Below are positions 21,780-31,744 of a stretch of DNA of 64,000 nt, piece after piece. The stretch's first letter is position 1. Each line of letters opens with the position of its first letter. Origin of the DNA: Podarcis raffonei (Eukaryota > Chordata > Lepidosauria > Squamata > Lacertidae); assembly GCF_027172205.1 (NCBI RefSeq), contig NC_070616.1, positions 15,304,001-15,368,000 of the forward strand, written 5' to 3'. Position numbers and translations under genes: made by a program. The notes beneath the pieces are model-generated. The model saw nothing but the letters and a program-made list of their open reading frames with translations. It made no database searches and was not told the origin of the DNA.

Positions 21780-23280
21780 AATGATTACCCAGGATAATGT
21801 CCTTGGGCCTGTTTGTAGAGACTTTAACGTCCTCTAGTAGAGCCCCGTCCTTAATACTCTTAAGGTCCCGCCAAACCGTTTTCGATGGGAATTTGCTCTC
21901 CTATTCCAAGCCCATAACGGTAAACCCAGAACCCCTTTCCCCTGACCCCAGTAACAATCCAGTGACTCATTGCTATCAGAGTCAGAGCTGGATGAAGAAG
22001 AGGATGTACCTGAGTCCGAGTCGTCCTTCCTGGACTTCTTGCTCTTTTTGGAATGCTTCTTATGACAAGGCTTCTTGGCTGCTATAGCTGCATCTGGGTA
22101 TTGAAGCACACTTTCCTCTTCCGAGGACGTGTAAGTGCCTATGATTTGTGACAACGCATTGCTCGGCGTGCAGCTGGAAAATGACACTGATGGCAGCCTC
22201 CCAGCTGAGACAGGGGAATGGGGGGAAGAAACCCGCCTGTCTTTTGCAAGGCCTTTCGGCCTGTGCGCCGAGCCTGCTCATCCCCCCCCCTTGGGGCGCA
22301 ATGGAAGAATGAACATTTTTTCACACACGCGATGCAGAACTAGGTTGCTTGTTGCAGGACTTAGGCGCGGGAATTTGGACTTAGCCCAAAGAATGGTGAT
22401 GTTTGGATAAGAGGCCTTAAGTTCCTCAAAGTCATTAAAGATCTGCCACATCAAGTCGACTGCCTTTCGGTAACCTAAATCATTTTCACCTAATTGGATA
22501 ACTAAAGCATCTGGGGGGCCCTCCGCTGCTGCTCTGGCCCTAATTGTGGGCAACATTTCGGCCCAGCGCATTTCCCTCCGAGAGATCCAGGATATATTGA
22601 TGTCAGACGGTAATTTAAGTTGCGACCCGAGACTGGAATTGATGGCGCGGACCCTGGCCCAACGCACAATGCTGTGCCCAATTATCCAGATGCGCGCCCT
22701 CATAGCTCCTGCAAGAAATTGAAAGAACAGGCCAAGGTCAGGTAACCCCAGGAAAGCAGTCATAATTTTTTTCTAACATAGCGCTTGTAAGCATCCGATT
22801 TCCAGCGGCCCAGGTCCTTAATCCTCTCAGCAGTCAGGCCCAGGTGCATTGCTGTGGTGGCCGCTCCTATCCTAAAAGAGTGCGCCGCGAAATCCGCGGG
22901 GGGTAAGCCACATGCTGCCACTGTTAAGCGCATAACACGCGTGAACTGGTGCCGTGTCAGGGGTGAGCCATCAGCATGGATCAATAGTGGCCCAGCGGAA
23001 TTAGTCCTCAGAAATAAGAAACGCCTAGAGTCCTTAACTGGACAAGGGCCTGATTTTCCGGTTGCCAAGAGCCGAACCAAAGCCCCCCTCCCGTACTGAT
23101 CTGTGTTGTAACTGCGTATCCGCAAGACTAGATCCTCCCGCGATAGCGTGACATCGCTTAATAGCAAACCGCGGGAGGAACCTCGCTGACCCTCTTCGTA
23201 TACCACCTCACCAACACAAACTGCGCTCAAAAAGGCGATGGAGTATGCCGCTGAGAATAAGCGGGCCTCGTACTTATTTA
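21780..23280 (-). mobile_element. Ngaro-type fossil: tyrosine recombinase, SGNH hydrolase and a gag start
   Basis: On the minus strand the order is a tyrosine recombinase segment (22760-23280), an overlapping SGNH/GDSL-type hydrolase frame (22278-22763), then a gag-like segment (21834-22190) related to the gag at 25844-27331. The recombinase shows HSFRIGAATTAMHLG (H-x2-R box) and a late tyrosine in DAYKRYV. The hydrolase shows IIGHSIV and QLGENDLGYR. SGNH hydrolase domains are known from some vertebrate Ngaro and DIRS-like elements. The copy is broken and its right side is replaced by L1 sequence. Fossil. Confidence 0.7.
22278..22763 (-). pseudogene. SGNH-hydrolase-like frame of the Ngaro fossil
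   Basis: About 160 codons with an IWIIGHSIVRWA opening (the block where the catalytic serine of SGNH enzymes sits) and a later QLGENDLG block (the asparagine/glycine region). It overlaps the end of the recombinase frame by a few bases. In retroelements of this group the hydrolase has no proven role; esterase or lipid-acting functions have been suggested. Treated as a fossil. Confidence 0.55.
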
Positions 23281-23950
23281 TTTTTTTAAAAAAGAATATT
23301 TATTAAGGTTGTACCAAAAAAAATAGGTTTACAGAATAAGGAAAATTAAAACAAAAATTAACAAACTAAAAAGCACACATAGAAAAAGAAGAAAAAAGAT
23401 ACAAAATACAAAAAACAAATAGCTAAGAAAAATAAATAAAAACCCATTTTTCAATATCTTTAGGCTCGTTTACTTGTTTCCTTGACCTCCTCACACCTCC
23501 CCTTTTTGTATTCCCATTTACAAAATCATTTCAGCAAATCCTTACCCTCTTTCATTTATCTTTACTCTATATCTTAACCTATTATAACTATATATTTTCA
23601 TCCATTATCAATCCATATTTGCATATTCTTGTTAACCTTATTACCAATACCACTTATTTTCAATCCAACATCATTTTAACATTCATTAATTTTACAGTAT
23701 TTCTGCAAATAGTCTTTAAATTTCTTCCAATCTTCTTCCACCAACTCTTCTCCCTGGTCTCGGATTCTGCCAGTAATTTCTGCCAATTCCATATAGTCCA
23801 TCACCTTCATCTGCCACTCTTCCAGTGTGGGCAAATCTTGTGTCTTCCAATACTTTGCAATAAGTATTCTTGCTGCTGTTGTTGCATACATAAAAAAAGT
23901 TCTATCCTTCTTTAGCACCAATTGGCCGACTATGCCCAGGAGAAACCAAC
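23281..23950 (-). mobile_element. L1 3' end, 5'-truncated
   Basis: The minus strand encodes the last part of L1 ORF2 (FFMYATTAARILIAKYWKTQ, then WQMKVMDYMELAEITGRIRD), matching the plus-strand L1 at 42.1 kb (FQYATVAARILIAQNWKTP). It is followed by an A/T-rich 3' UTR reaching a T-tract near 23285. It interrupts the Ngaro recombinase sequence. Confidence 0.75.
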
Positions 23951-23959
23951 CAAGTTTTA

Positions 23960-25010
23960 TTACGGCAAAAGCCAGTGACACTAAACACCACAAGATCAAA
24001 CAAAAAGAAATCAACATCAGAAAAAAAAAAGGATTACACAAGGGAACTTCGCAGTGTGCCATTCAACAGGGGAGATTTACGCTTCCTGATTACTAAAGTG
24101 CAAAATTTGGCCACCTCATATGATATTGAGCTTGAGGAATCTTCCAGAAGGTATTTTCGTAGAATTTCGGGGGAGGATTCCAAATAATGTTGTAGGGGTA
24201 TAAATTTTGATAAAAGCGGCAAAATAAGTTGAACTCGCTCTTCACTATAAAATTCGCAAAATAGAAGGATGTGTGTAACAGATTCTACCTTATTAGACAT
24301 ACAGGGGCAGAGACGCGCATGCATTGGTACCCGTGTGAATTTGCCGTACAGCACTGCTGAGGGCATTGTCTCAAAGCGGGCTCTAGAGAAAGCCCATCTA
24401 TAAGCTTCGTTAGTGATGTTAGTTAAGTAAGGGGCAGCTGCAAAATTAGGCCAAGCTTTTAAACATCTATACGTCTCCGGGAGTAGGGCGTCTTCTTGTT
24501 GTAATTTGACATCGTAAAGTCTCTGAGTGATAATTGCTTTTGCCTTGTTCAGAGTTCCAATAAAAAGGTTTTCAGGGTTTAGGCCAATTTGTTTGATCTT
24601 ATTAGTTATTTGCATAAGCCAAGGAGGATAGGGAACTGCGGCCAGGAAGCAAGGTAACAGTCCCTTAGGATTGTAATGGATTTTCAGCCAGAGGGATATT
24701 GCTTGCTCCCAGACTTTTAATTCCACTCTGGGCAGTCCTGCCTCTTGCCTTAAGACTGCATTAGGTGTACACTTTGGGGTAGCAAATAATGATCTTAAGA
24801 ATTTTGATTGTACTGTTTCAAGGGTCTTAAAGTTGGCAGAGGGGCTGATTTGAGAGCCATACAGGAGTTGGGCTAAAGATTTTGCCTGAAAAACTTTTAG
24901 GGCCATCGGGAGGAAGCCAGCTCCTTTCCTTCTGAATAATCTAAGGATGGCATTTGCACTTCTTCCTGCTGATATAGCTGATGTGGTCAGGTGTGTTGAC
25001 AATTTGGCAT
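23960..25010 (-). mobile_element. LINE of uncertain clade, C-terminal ORF2 part
   Basis: One open 322-codon frame (24034-25002) covers the end of a reverse transcriptase and the region behind it: LLYGSQISPSANFKTLETVQ, KFLRSLFATPKCTPNAVLRQ, and a late C/H cluster (RLCPCMSNKVESVTHILLFC) like the zinc-binding tail of several LINE groups. The same family forms the LINE at 33973-37734. The clade could be Vingi- or I-like; I am not sure. The 5' side is truncated against an L1 piece. Confidence 0.55.
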
Positions 25011-25022
25011 TATAAGAGAAAG

Positions 25023-25565
25023 TAATGCCTAATTACTCCTACTATCAAAAAATTTTCTCCTTGTGTTTGAATTTCAATTGCTACAAATCTTCCTTGATCA
25101 TCTTTAAAAACAAGTTTCGGTGTTAGGCTCTCTTTTGCATAAATACTCCTCGTTTTTTAACCTTGTCTGATGAAATAAACTCTTGGCCCAGTCTTTTATT
25201 AATCAATACTTTCCTGTGTAGCCTTATCCCATGTGTTTCCTGTAAACAAATCAAGTCCAATTGTTCCTTTTTCAATAAATGAAAAACTTTCTTCCTTTTC
25301 TCCGGGGAGTTAAGTCCATAAATATTCCAGCTTAATAGTTGCAGAGACATGATGTATTTAACTTGCTTTTCCTCCAACTACTCCCAATAAATCCTCTTGT
25401 TCTGACGGTGGTATCACTTTCTCGTAACTTGTCCAGTCCCAAAGGTAGTGATACTTTGTCTAGTATTCCTGGTCTTAGGGCTCTTGGCTCTTATTCAACT
25501 CCTTTTTGCAGGTCTTCTCCGTGATCTCTCAGAAATTTTTCTTTATCCTCCACTGATCTTATTAT
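25023..25565 (-). mobile_element. L1 fragment across the ORF1/ORF2 junction
   Basis: The minus strand gives the end of ORF1 (SVEDKEKFLRDHGEDLQKG, matching the ORF1 at 13.7 kb) and then the start of the ORF2 endonuclease (MSLQLLSWNIYGLNSPEKRK, LDLICLQETHG). Both sides are truncated. Confidence 0.7.
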
Positions 25566-25856
25566 TTAAATTTGGCTGTCTCTCAAGGGACGTTAAAGAC
25601 CTAATTATACGAAATAATTGCACCGGGTGAGAGCTAGCGGATGCAGTAGAGGCCGAGAAGTAAGACTTCTTAGCAGCCTTCACCGCCATCTCGTAGGTTT
25701 TCATAAAAACCCTGTAAGATGTTCTTGAGGCTCCGTCATGGGCGCCCCGCCATACTCGCTCTAGCCGTCCGAGGTCCCGCTTCATTTTCCGGAGCTCCTC
25801 GGTAAACCAGGGAGCCCAGTTTCTGTGGGGTCGCAGAGGGCGCTTAGGTGTGATCT
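25555..25856 (-). mobile_element. L2-type LINE fragment
   Basis: The minus strand encodes RPHRNWAPWFTEELRKMKRD and VWRGAHDGASRTSYRVFMKT. The first half matches the L2 at 31.8 kb (RPRRNRAPWFIEELRKMKQD) and the fragment then continues past the point where that copy stops. It is embedded between L1 sequence and the end of the Ngaro gag. Confidence 0.7.
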
Positions 25857-27331
25857 CTGCCACCCCGAAAGGGCTGTTGTTTATTCTTAAAGCACGCAGA
25901 GGCGGGGTGGTTTCCCAGGCACCACTCGCATTCATGAAGATACTTACAGGAGGGTCGCGAACACACACCCCTGTTGTACTCCCAGCACTGGCGGCGCTGT
26001 TTTGCCTCTGTCTTACCCGACTTGGCCGATTCCTGGTTCTTCTTTTCGATGTAAGGGCCAACGTCCTCGCCCCAGTAATTAGGGTCCCTTAGGTCCCACC
26101 GGGTGGAGGGCAGGAGAGAAGCGTTTCTACGAAAGTTCTCATAATAGGTTAGTGCCACGGTTTCCCCCGCCAGCGTGTGAGCCCGCCTCACGTGAGCCAA
26201 ATAAGCAACCAAATCCATAGAACGTTTTGGGTAAGCTGTGCAAATTACACCCATGAAGACCTGGTACCCATCCAACCAGTTCTCAAAGGTGCGTTCGGCC
26301 CTAGGAGTCCTATACTTCCGCTTACCAAAAGAGCGCTTCTTTTCCCCTTTCCCAGTTAGCTTGGTGGGCAGGAGAAGGGTAAACATATCCACATAGTCGC
26401 CATTGAGGATCTTATTCCTCCTCCTCTGGGACAAATGGTTCCCTAATATAAAATCAGTAGACTGATTGGTGGAAACCTTTACGTCTTCCACCAACGCCCC
26501 ATCCTTCCATTCCAGTGTTACATTGAATGTCTTACGGTGCGAATTAGCCCTTCTTTCATGCGCCCAAAGTGGGATCCCATGATTGTCCTCCCCAAAACCC
26601 CAGTAATCATCCATAGGTCCCTCGCTATCCGAATCCGAGAAGAACGTACCTGACTCATCCTCAGTCTCTGACTGCTTACTTCTTTTTTTCTTTGCCGACG
26701 TGTGCTTCTTCTTGGATTTTCTTTTGCCCCCTTGCACCTCACTGTTGGCCGGGTTCACGTTGGCCGCTGGCTGGGCGATCTGAGGTTCCAGCTGTTCATC
26801 ATCCGAGCCGGAACCCGAGCTACCCTCAGTTGAGCTGTGCTGAGGCTGCGGCTCCTGAAAGGCACTGGGGATACCTACAACCTGTGATATGGTGCTGCTG
26901 GCCCCCTTTGCAGGCGCCTTCCCCTTGCCGGGACCCTTTGCGGGAGCCTTACCTTTACTGGCGCTTGGGGTGGATTTCTTAGTAATAGCTGATTGAGCAC
27001 GGGTGTTAGGGCGTCCTAGTGCCGTGGTTTCTAACTGGGCGCTAACCGATGCACCGACTGACTGGGCGCTAACCGACGCAGCGGCTGAAGTGCCCTGCTG
27101 CTCTTGATTATTAAGAGGAGTATCGGGTATTACTTACTGTGAAGGTTCCGGGGCTGGAAGTGCCAGAGCCCTTGGCCTACGCTGCCTATAAAATGTTTCA
27201 AAAGCCATGAAAAATTGAGCAAAGGCTGGAGGATCACAGGGCATGGCCAGTAATTGGGCGCCCCCATTACCTGTGGAAGATGCCAGCTGATTACCTGAGG
27301 AGGATGCCTGCTGGTTACCGCCAGAAGCCAT
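25844..27331 (-). mobile_element. Ngaro-type gag region, fossil
   Basis: The main 304-codon frame (25844-26758) is rich in K/R/S at its start and has an acidic SDSDSEG stretch, the block GIPLWAHERRANSHRKTF shared with the gag piece at 21834-22190, and a C-terminal cysteine-rich part (CWEYNRGVCSRPSCKYLHEC, then CEWCLGNHPASACF) like the zinc-binding end of DIRS/Ngaro gag proteins. An A/G/Q/S-rich start (from 27331, MASGGNQQASS) lies upstream on the same strand. The copy is not intact and I count it as a fossil. The reverse transcriptase expected next is replaced by LINE pieces. Confidence 0.65.
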
Positions 27332-27722
27332 TCCGCACTATGAAATACACCAAGGAAACCTCCTAATTATTTGCAAACTACTAGTTCAGTATTGCCCACA
27401 CTGGTGGGAACGTGTACCCGCTAGCACCTGCTCAGCATTAACAACACCGCTTAAGAGTTGCACCTAGTTCAGTATTATCTACACTGGCTTAGCTCTACCC
27501 TGAATCTAGAGAAGCTAGTTCAGTATAATCTACGCTGACTTTCGGCGCAGAACCACAAGGCTAGTTCGGTATTTCCCACTCTAGCTACCAGCCGTTAGAG
27601 GCTCTGGCTACATGGTGGAAAAATTAGGCAATTTATTTATTTATTTATTTATTATTATTTTAATTTTATTTTATTAATTTTATTTTATTTTTCTTAACCT
27701 ATTTATTTTTTAATAGAACTTT

Positions 27723-27727
<5 letters not shown>

Positions 27728-27772
<45 letters not shown>
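27728..27772. repeat. TA dinucleotide microsatellite
   Basis: About 22 uninterrupted AT repeats within a T/A-rich stretch. Confidence 0.95.
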
Positions 27773-27988
27773 TTTATTCATTTAATTATTTGTTTATTTT
27801 TTGTGTAATATTAAGCTTCTGCTCAAGCAGGCAGCTCCTGTAGAGGCTGTCCTCTTTGCCAGAACCAACCGCAGTGTAAGCAAGTCCTTTAGTTGCCTCT
27901 ATGAGTTGAGGCTTTAAAAAGCAGAGCTGAAATAACATATAAGCCACAGCGTTTGCTAATTGCTCCAATTAATTTCAAAAGCAGTCAG

Positions 27989-28319
27989 CAGTCTGTCGCG
28001 AATTCCTCGCGGCGCTTTTAGCAGAACGCTCAGAGTCCCAGGTTCTTTAGTGCAGTCTTTTTAATGTGAGCTAAACATATATATACAGATATTTACAGAA
28101 ACAGTTCATCCAGAGTACCTGCACCTTAAGGCAAACAAAGATTCTCCACCACTACAGCACAACAATTACTGTTGAACAGGCTTTTCTTTTAAAACAGGTG
28201 ATAGCCAATCACATTACTGCTGAGTCATTCTGACCCAGCACTTCACAGAGTATTGCATCAGCCTGTTGCAAACTGAAGCCTGCAGACTTACTCAGCATCC
28301 TGCGAATCCCAACACAGTC
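27989..28319 (-). mobile_element. Solo LTR (321 bp) with 5-bp target duplication
   Basis: The element runs from TGTCGCGAATTCC at 27994 to GCGAATCCCAACA at 28314, with the direct repeat CAGTC on both sides (27989-27993, 28315-28319). TG...CA ends and a 5-bp duplication mark an LTR retroelement or endogenous retrovirus solo LTR. Family unknown; strand uncertain. Fossil. Confidence 0.75.
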
Positions 28320-28781
28320 AGGACTTTGAAACCAGTACTCAGCTTTTCCAAAGACCCTTTTATTATATTATTATTTTTAAAAGTATTTCCCCCAATAAAC
28401 CACACTTTAAAAGCCTGTCATTCAGCAACTTGCTACAGTAATAGATTCTCCCCTGTAATGCTGCAGACCCGGGAGCCAGCAGCGGGAGGGATCGCAACAA
28501 TGTAGCAGCCCCCAGCACGGAGCAGCTTAGCCTGTGCTGGCAATTTATAATAAGCGTCGGAGCTGCTGCTGAGAGGGAAGGGTAAAACAAAGTTGTAAAT
28601 AGAAGCCTCCCTAGTGTGTAGGGGGCGATTATTCAAAACGCCAGGCAGCAGGGGTTGCCAAAGTCCTCAGGAATGAGGTTAATATTGCTTATTATTCCCT
28701 CCCCCAAAGATCGGAGCAGCCCTGTATCACAGTCAAGCCTGAACCATAAAAAATATGCTTGCCAGTACCCTTCCCTTACTT

Positions 28782-28830
28782 AAAATGGCCACCCGCGCTT
28801 TGCCACGTGGGCTCTCCAAAATGGCGACGG
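28782..28830. promoter_or_regulatory. Second paired AAAATGGC / CACGTG module
   Basis: AAAATGGCCACCC, CCACGTGG, then CTCCAAAATGGCGACGG, with the same order and almost the same spacing as 6533-6582. A further CACGTG lies near 28879. Confidence 0.55.
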
Positions 28831-28966
28831 CTGTTTGCCAGTACCTCGCCCTTAGAAAAGATGAGTGCCCAAGCTTCACCACGTGAGCCTGTAAATGCTG
28901 CTGGTTGCCTAGCTGCATCGACGTCACAAACGAGGTGAAAATAAAGAGGCAAGAGGGGGAGGAATG

Positions 28967-31042
28967 TTCTAAGCCAGGGGTGTCAAACTCAAATTCATCG
29001 GGGGCCGCATCAGCAGTTTGGGCACCCTCAAAGGGCCGGTTGTATCTGTAGGACTATGTGTCCACTCTTTATTATCATAAATTATTGTCACTGCATTCAA
29101 TTTTTACTGTTTTTTGTAATAATGTAAGTAATAACTAGCTCTGAAAGCAGAAACATAGTCAGAATAATGGCAAGTAGATATTCAAATGTACAATTATTGT
29201 ACAATTTATTGAAAAATGATTTTTGGTAATAGACAGTAATTTATTTTTTTTAAACATATAAATATTGCCAAACACTGTTTATTACACATATGGCAAACAC
29301 AAGGCATTAACTTTTTTTTTAACTTTTCTGACTAGATAGCTGACATCGTTTTCCTGAGGTCAGTTCATCGATGTCTGGCATTAGGTCTTGTGCTGTAGCA
29401 ATCCGCAAAACAGCATGGAGGTTATCAGTGATGCGTGATCTGAGCTTGGTCTTGTTCAGATTCATGACTGAAAACATCTGTTCACATAGATAGGTGCTCC
29501 CAATCATGGACAGAACACGTGCAGCTTGAAGTCGGAGCTGTGGCATCAAAGCAGGGGGGAGGAGACGGTAAAAGTCGTCGACTGTCGCATCCTGGAACTT
29601 CGCTTTCAGGCTGCTGTTGCACTGAAGTTCTATTAATTCCATTTGAAGGTGATGTGGTGCACTGTCAACATCGATGTTGAAGGGATTGGCAAAGCTGGTA
29701 AAGGTTAAGTTTTGTTCTTTAAAGTCAGAAAAGCGTCGATCGAATTCATCAATCAGCTGATTCACTTTGGTACCCAATCGAGCACATGAAAAAGTACCTG
29801 GGAATGAGGTTGAGATGCTCTGGCAGATAGGAAAGTGGGCAAGACTGTCTTTTTCAAGCTGTGACTTCCATAGGCGCAGTTTCTCCTGGAAAGCTATTAT
29901 TGCCTCATACATTGAGGTTATGACTTGTTTGCGGCCCTGCAGCCTCAGATTCAGTTGGACGAGATGCTCTGTTATGTCACACAACATGGCAAAATCACAC
30001 AGCCAGTTTGGATCTGACAGTTCTGACAAGGGCATCCCTTTACTTTGCATAAAAAGAGTAATTTCTTCCAAAAGCTCAAAAAATCTCTTGAGAACGGTGC
30101 TCCTACTCAGCCACCTTACTTCTGTATGGTATGGCACACCTGTATGTTCCACGCCCACCTCCAAAAATTGTTGGAACTGATGATGATTCAGAACCCGTGC
30201 ACGCAGAAAATTCACTGTTTTCGTGACTGTGGACATTGTTAATCCAGTTGCAGAACCTTGCCACACACAGCTTCTTGGTGGATGATGCAGTGATAAGTTA
30301 GTGGCGTGTGGCAATTACTTTTTTTCATTTTCTCTTTTAACAGTCCAACCAAGCCATTTCTCTCTCCACACATTGCTGGAGCGCCATCAGTAGTAAGTCC
30401 CACCAACTTTTCCCAAGGTAATTCCATTTTATTTACGGATTCCTCCACTGCATTGAAGATGTCCCTCCCAGTAGTTGTCCCATACATGGCGACCACATCC
30501 AAGAGTTCCTCACTGACAGACAAGTCTTCCTTCACACCTCTTACAAAAATAGCTAGATGAGCTGTATCAGTATTGTCAGTGCTTTCATCAACAGCTAATG
30601 AAAATGCCAGTTAACTGCATGCCTCTTCAGCCAACTTTGTTTTAAGATTACAGGCTAGGTCCCTGACTCGGTCTGTGATGGTGTTTCTTGACAAGCTGAC
30701 ATTGTTAAAAGCCTGTCTCTGCTCAGGGCACACCTGTTCACATACCTTCAGCATACACTGCTTTACAAGTGCACCTTCTGAAAAGCACTTTGAAGCTCGT
30801 GCAATTTCTTCAGCCACAAGATAGCTGGCTTTCACTGCTGCATCATTTTTTGCTGTCATTTTTGCAAAAATAGTCCGTTGAGAATGCAGGCTACCTTTTA
30901 ATTCTTGGACCTTTTGTTGCTTTTTATGGTGGCTAAGGTTAGCAAATTTGGCTCCATGTTTGGTCTCAAAGTGCCGGCGTAAATTGTATTCCTTCATCAC
31001 TGCCACTGCCTCATAGCAAATAAGACATACCGTGTTCTAAGC
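28967..31042 (-). mobile_element. Charlie-type hAT transposon (2.06 kb) with 8-bp target duplication
   Basis: The left end CAGGGGTGTCAAACTC (28975) is the typical Charlie terminus; the right end reads CATACCGTG to 31034. The 8-bp repeat TTCTAAGC flanks it (28967-28974 and 31035-31042). The inside encodes a GTF2IRD2/Charlie8-like transposase on the minus strand. The target lies in the 5' region of the Ngaro-type fossil. Confidence 0.88.
29319..31006 (-). pseudogene. Charlie-type hAT transposase, GTF2IRD2-like
   Basis: Three successive minus-strand pieces. The first, 30611-31006, has a zinc-finger start (YNLRRHFETKHGAKFANLSH) and SLSRNTITDRVRDLA. The second, 30239-30535, has [20 protein letters not shown], holding the second catalytic aspartate, and [11 protein letters not shown]. 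The third, 29319-30314, has [20 protein letters not shown], a long helical middle and a dimerisation end with [20 protein letters not shown]. The order and motifs match the transposase that gave rise to mammalian GTF2IRD2. A stop near 30613 and a frame change near 30240-30310 break it, so it is a pseudogene. The EQMFS motif keeps the glutamate of the third catalytic position. Confidence 0.85.
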
Positions 31043-31744
31043 TATGCAACAACAAATGCAGCCTCCCCACCACGAAAGAGGAGAAATAAAGAGGCTGGAG
31101 AAATAAAGCGGCTTGGGGGGGGGAATACTCTGAGCTACTCAATCACAAAGGCAGCCTCCCCACTGACGAATTCACCCTTATTGAGGACCTTCCCCACACC
31201 CGCACAAGGTCCTAGCAGATGCGTAGTGAGCAGGGAAGCTGCACTTGGCTTAAAGCAGGGACCGATTTAAACCTCCCTGCCTGGAAAATTAGTCTAGCAA
31301 GATCCACAGCCCCGCAGATACCTGTCTCACGAAAAAGGGGATTGCCTGATTAAATTACAGAAACCACCCCCCACACCCAAGTACTTAGCCAGTCGCCGGA
31401 CAATCAGGGGAGACTGTCTGGATGTCCCAGCAACTCCGATGTAGCTTGGGAGCAAAACACCAACGCAGAGACGCTCCCAAAAGCTGGTCCAGTAAAAGGA
31501 ACAGAGGGCAGAAAAGCCGACAGACAAAAAGCCGACAGACAAGAAACCGGGTCAAAACCGGGCAGCTGGAACGGGGCAAAGAGGGCGGTCCCCGGGCGTG
31601 CCGGCCTTAAATGGGCTAGGCCATGCCTCCCCTGCCCGCCAGTTGGCGAGCCGGGGATTCCCTCTTCTCGCGGGGGCTAAAACCAGCCCCCGCGTGTGGG
31701 GGGGGGGGGGCCCGCAACCCCACCTCCTCTTGAGCTCGGAAGTG

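Larger units (their letters stand above)
27332..31690 (-). promoter_or_regulatory. 5' region of the Ngaro-type element, with two later insertions
   Basis: Upstream of the gag start on the minus strand there is no further gene of this element. Four spaced copies of TAGTTCAGTATTATCTACACT-like phrases lie at 27382, 27465, 27516 and 27562. They are followed by an AT-rich core with a TA microsatellite, a solo LTR (27994-28314), the AAAATGGC/CACGTG module (28782-28830), a Charlie-type hAT (28975-31034) and a GC-rich outer end (31560-31690). The order and several short words parallel the 5' region of the hAT at 4861-7777. Confidence 0.4.
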
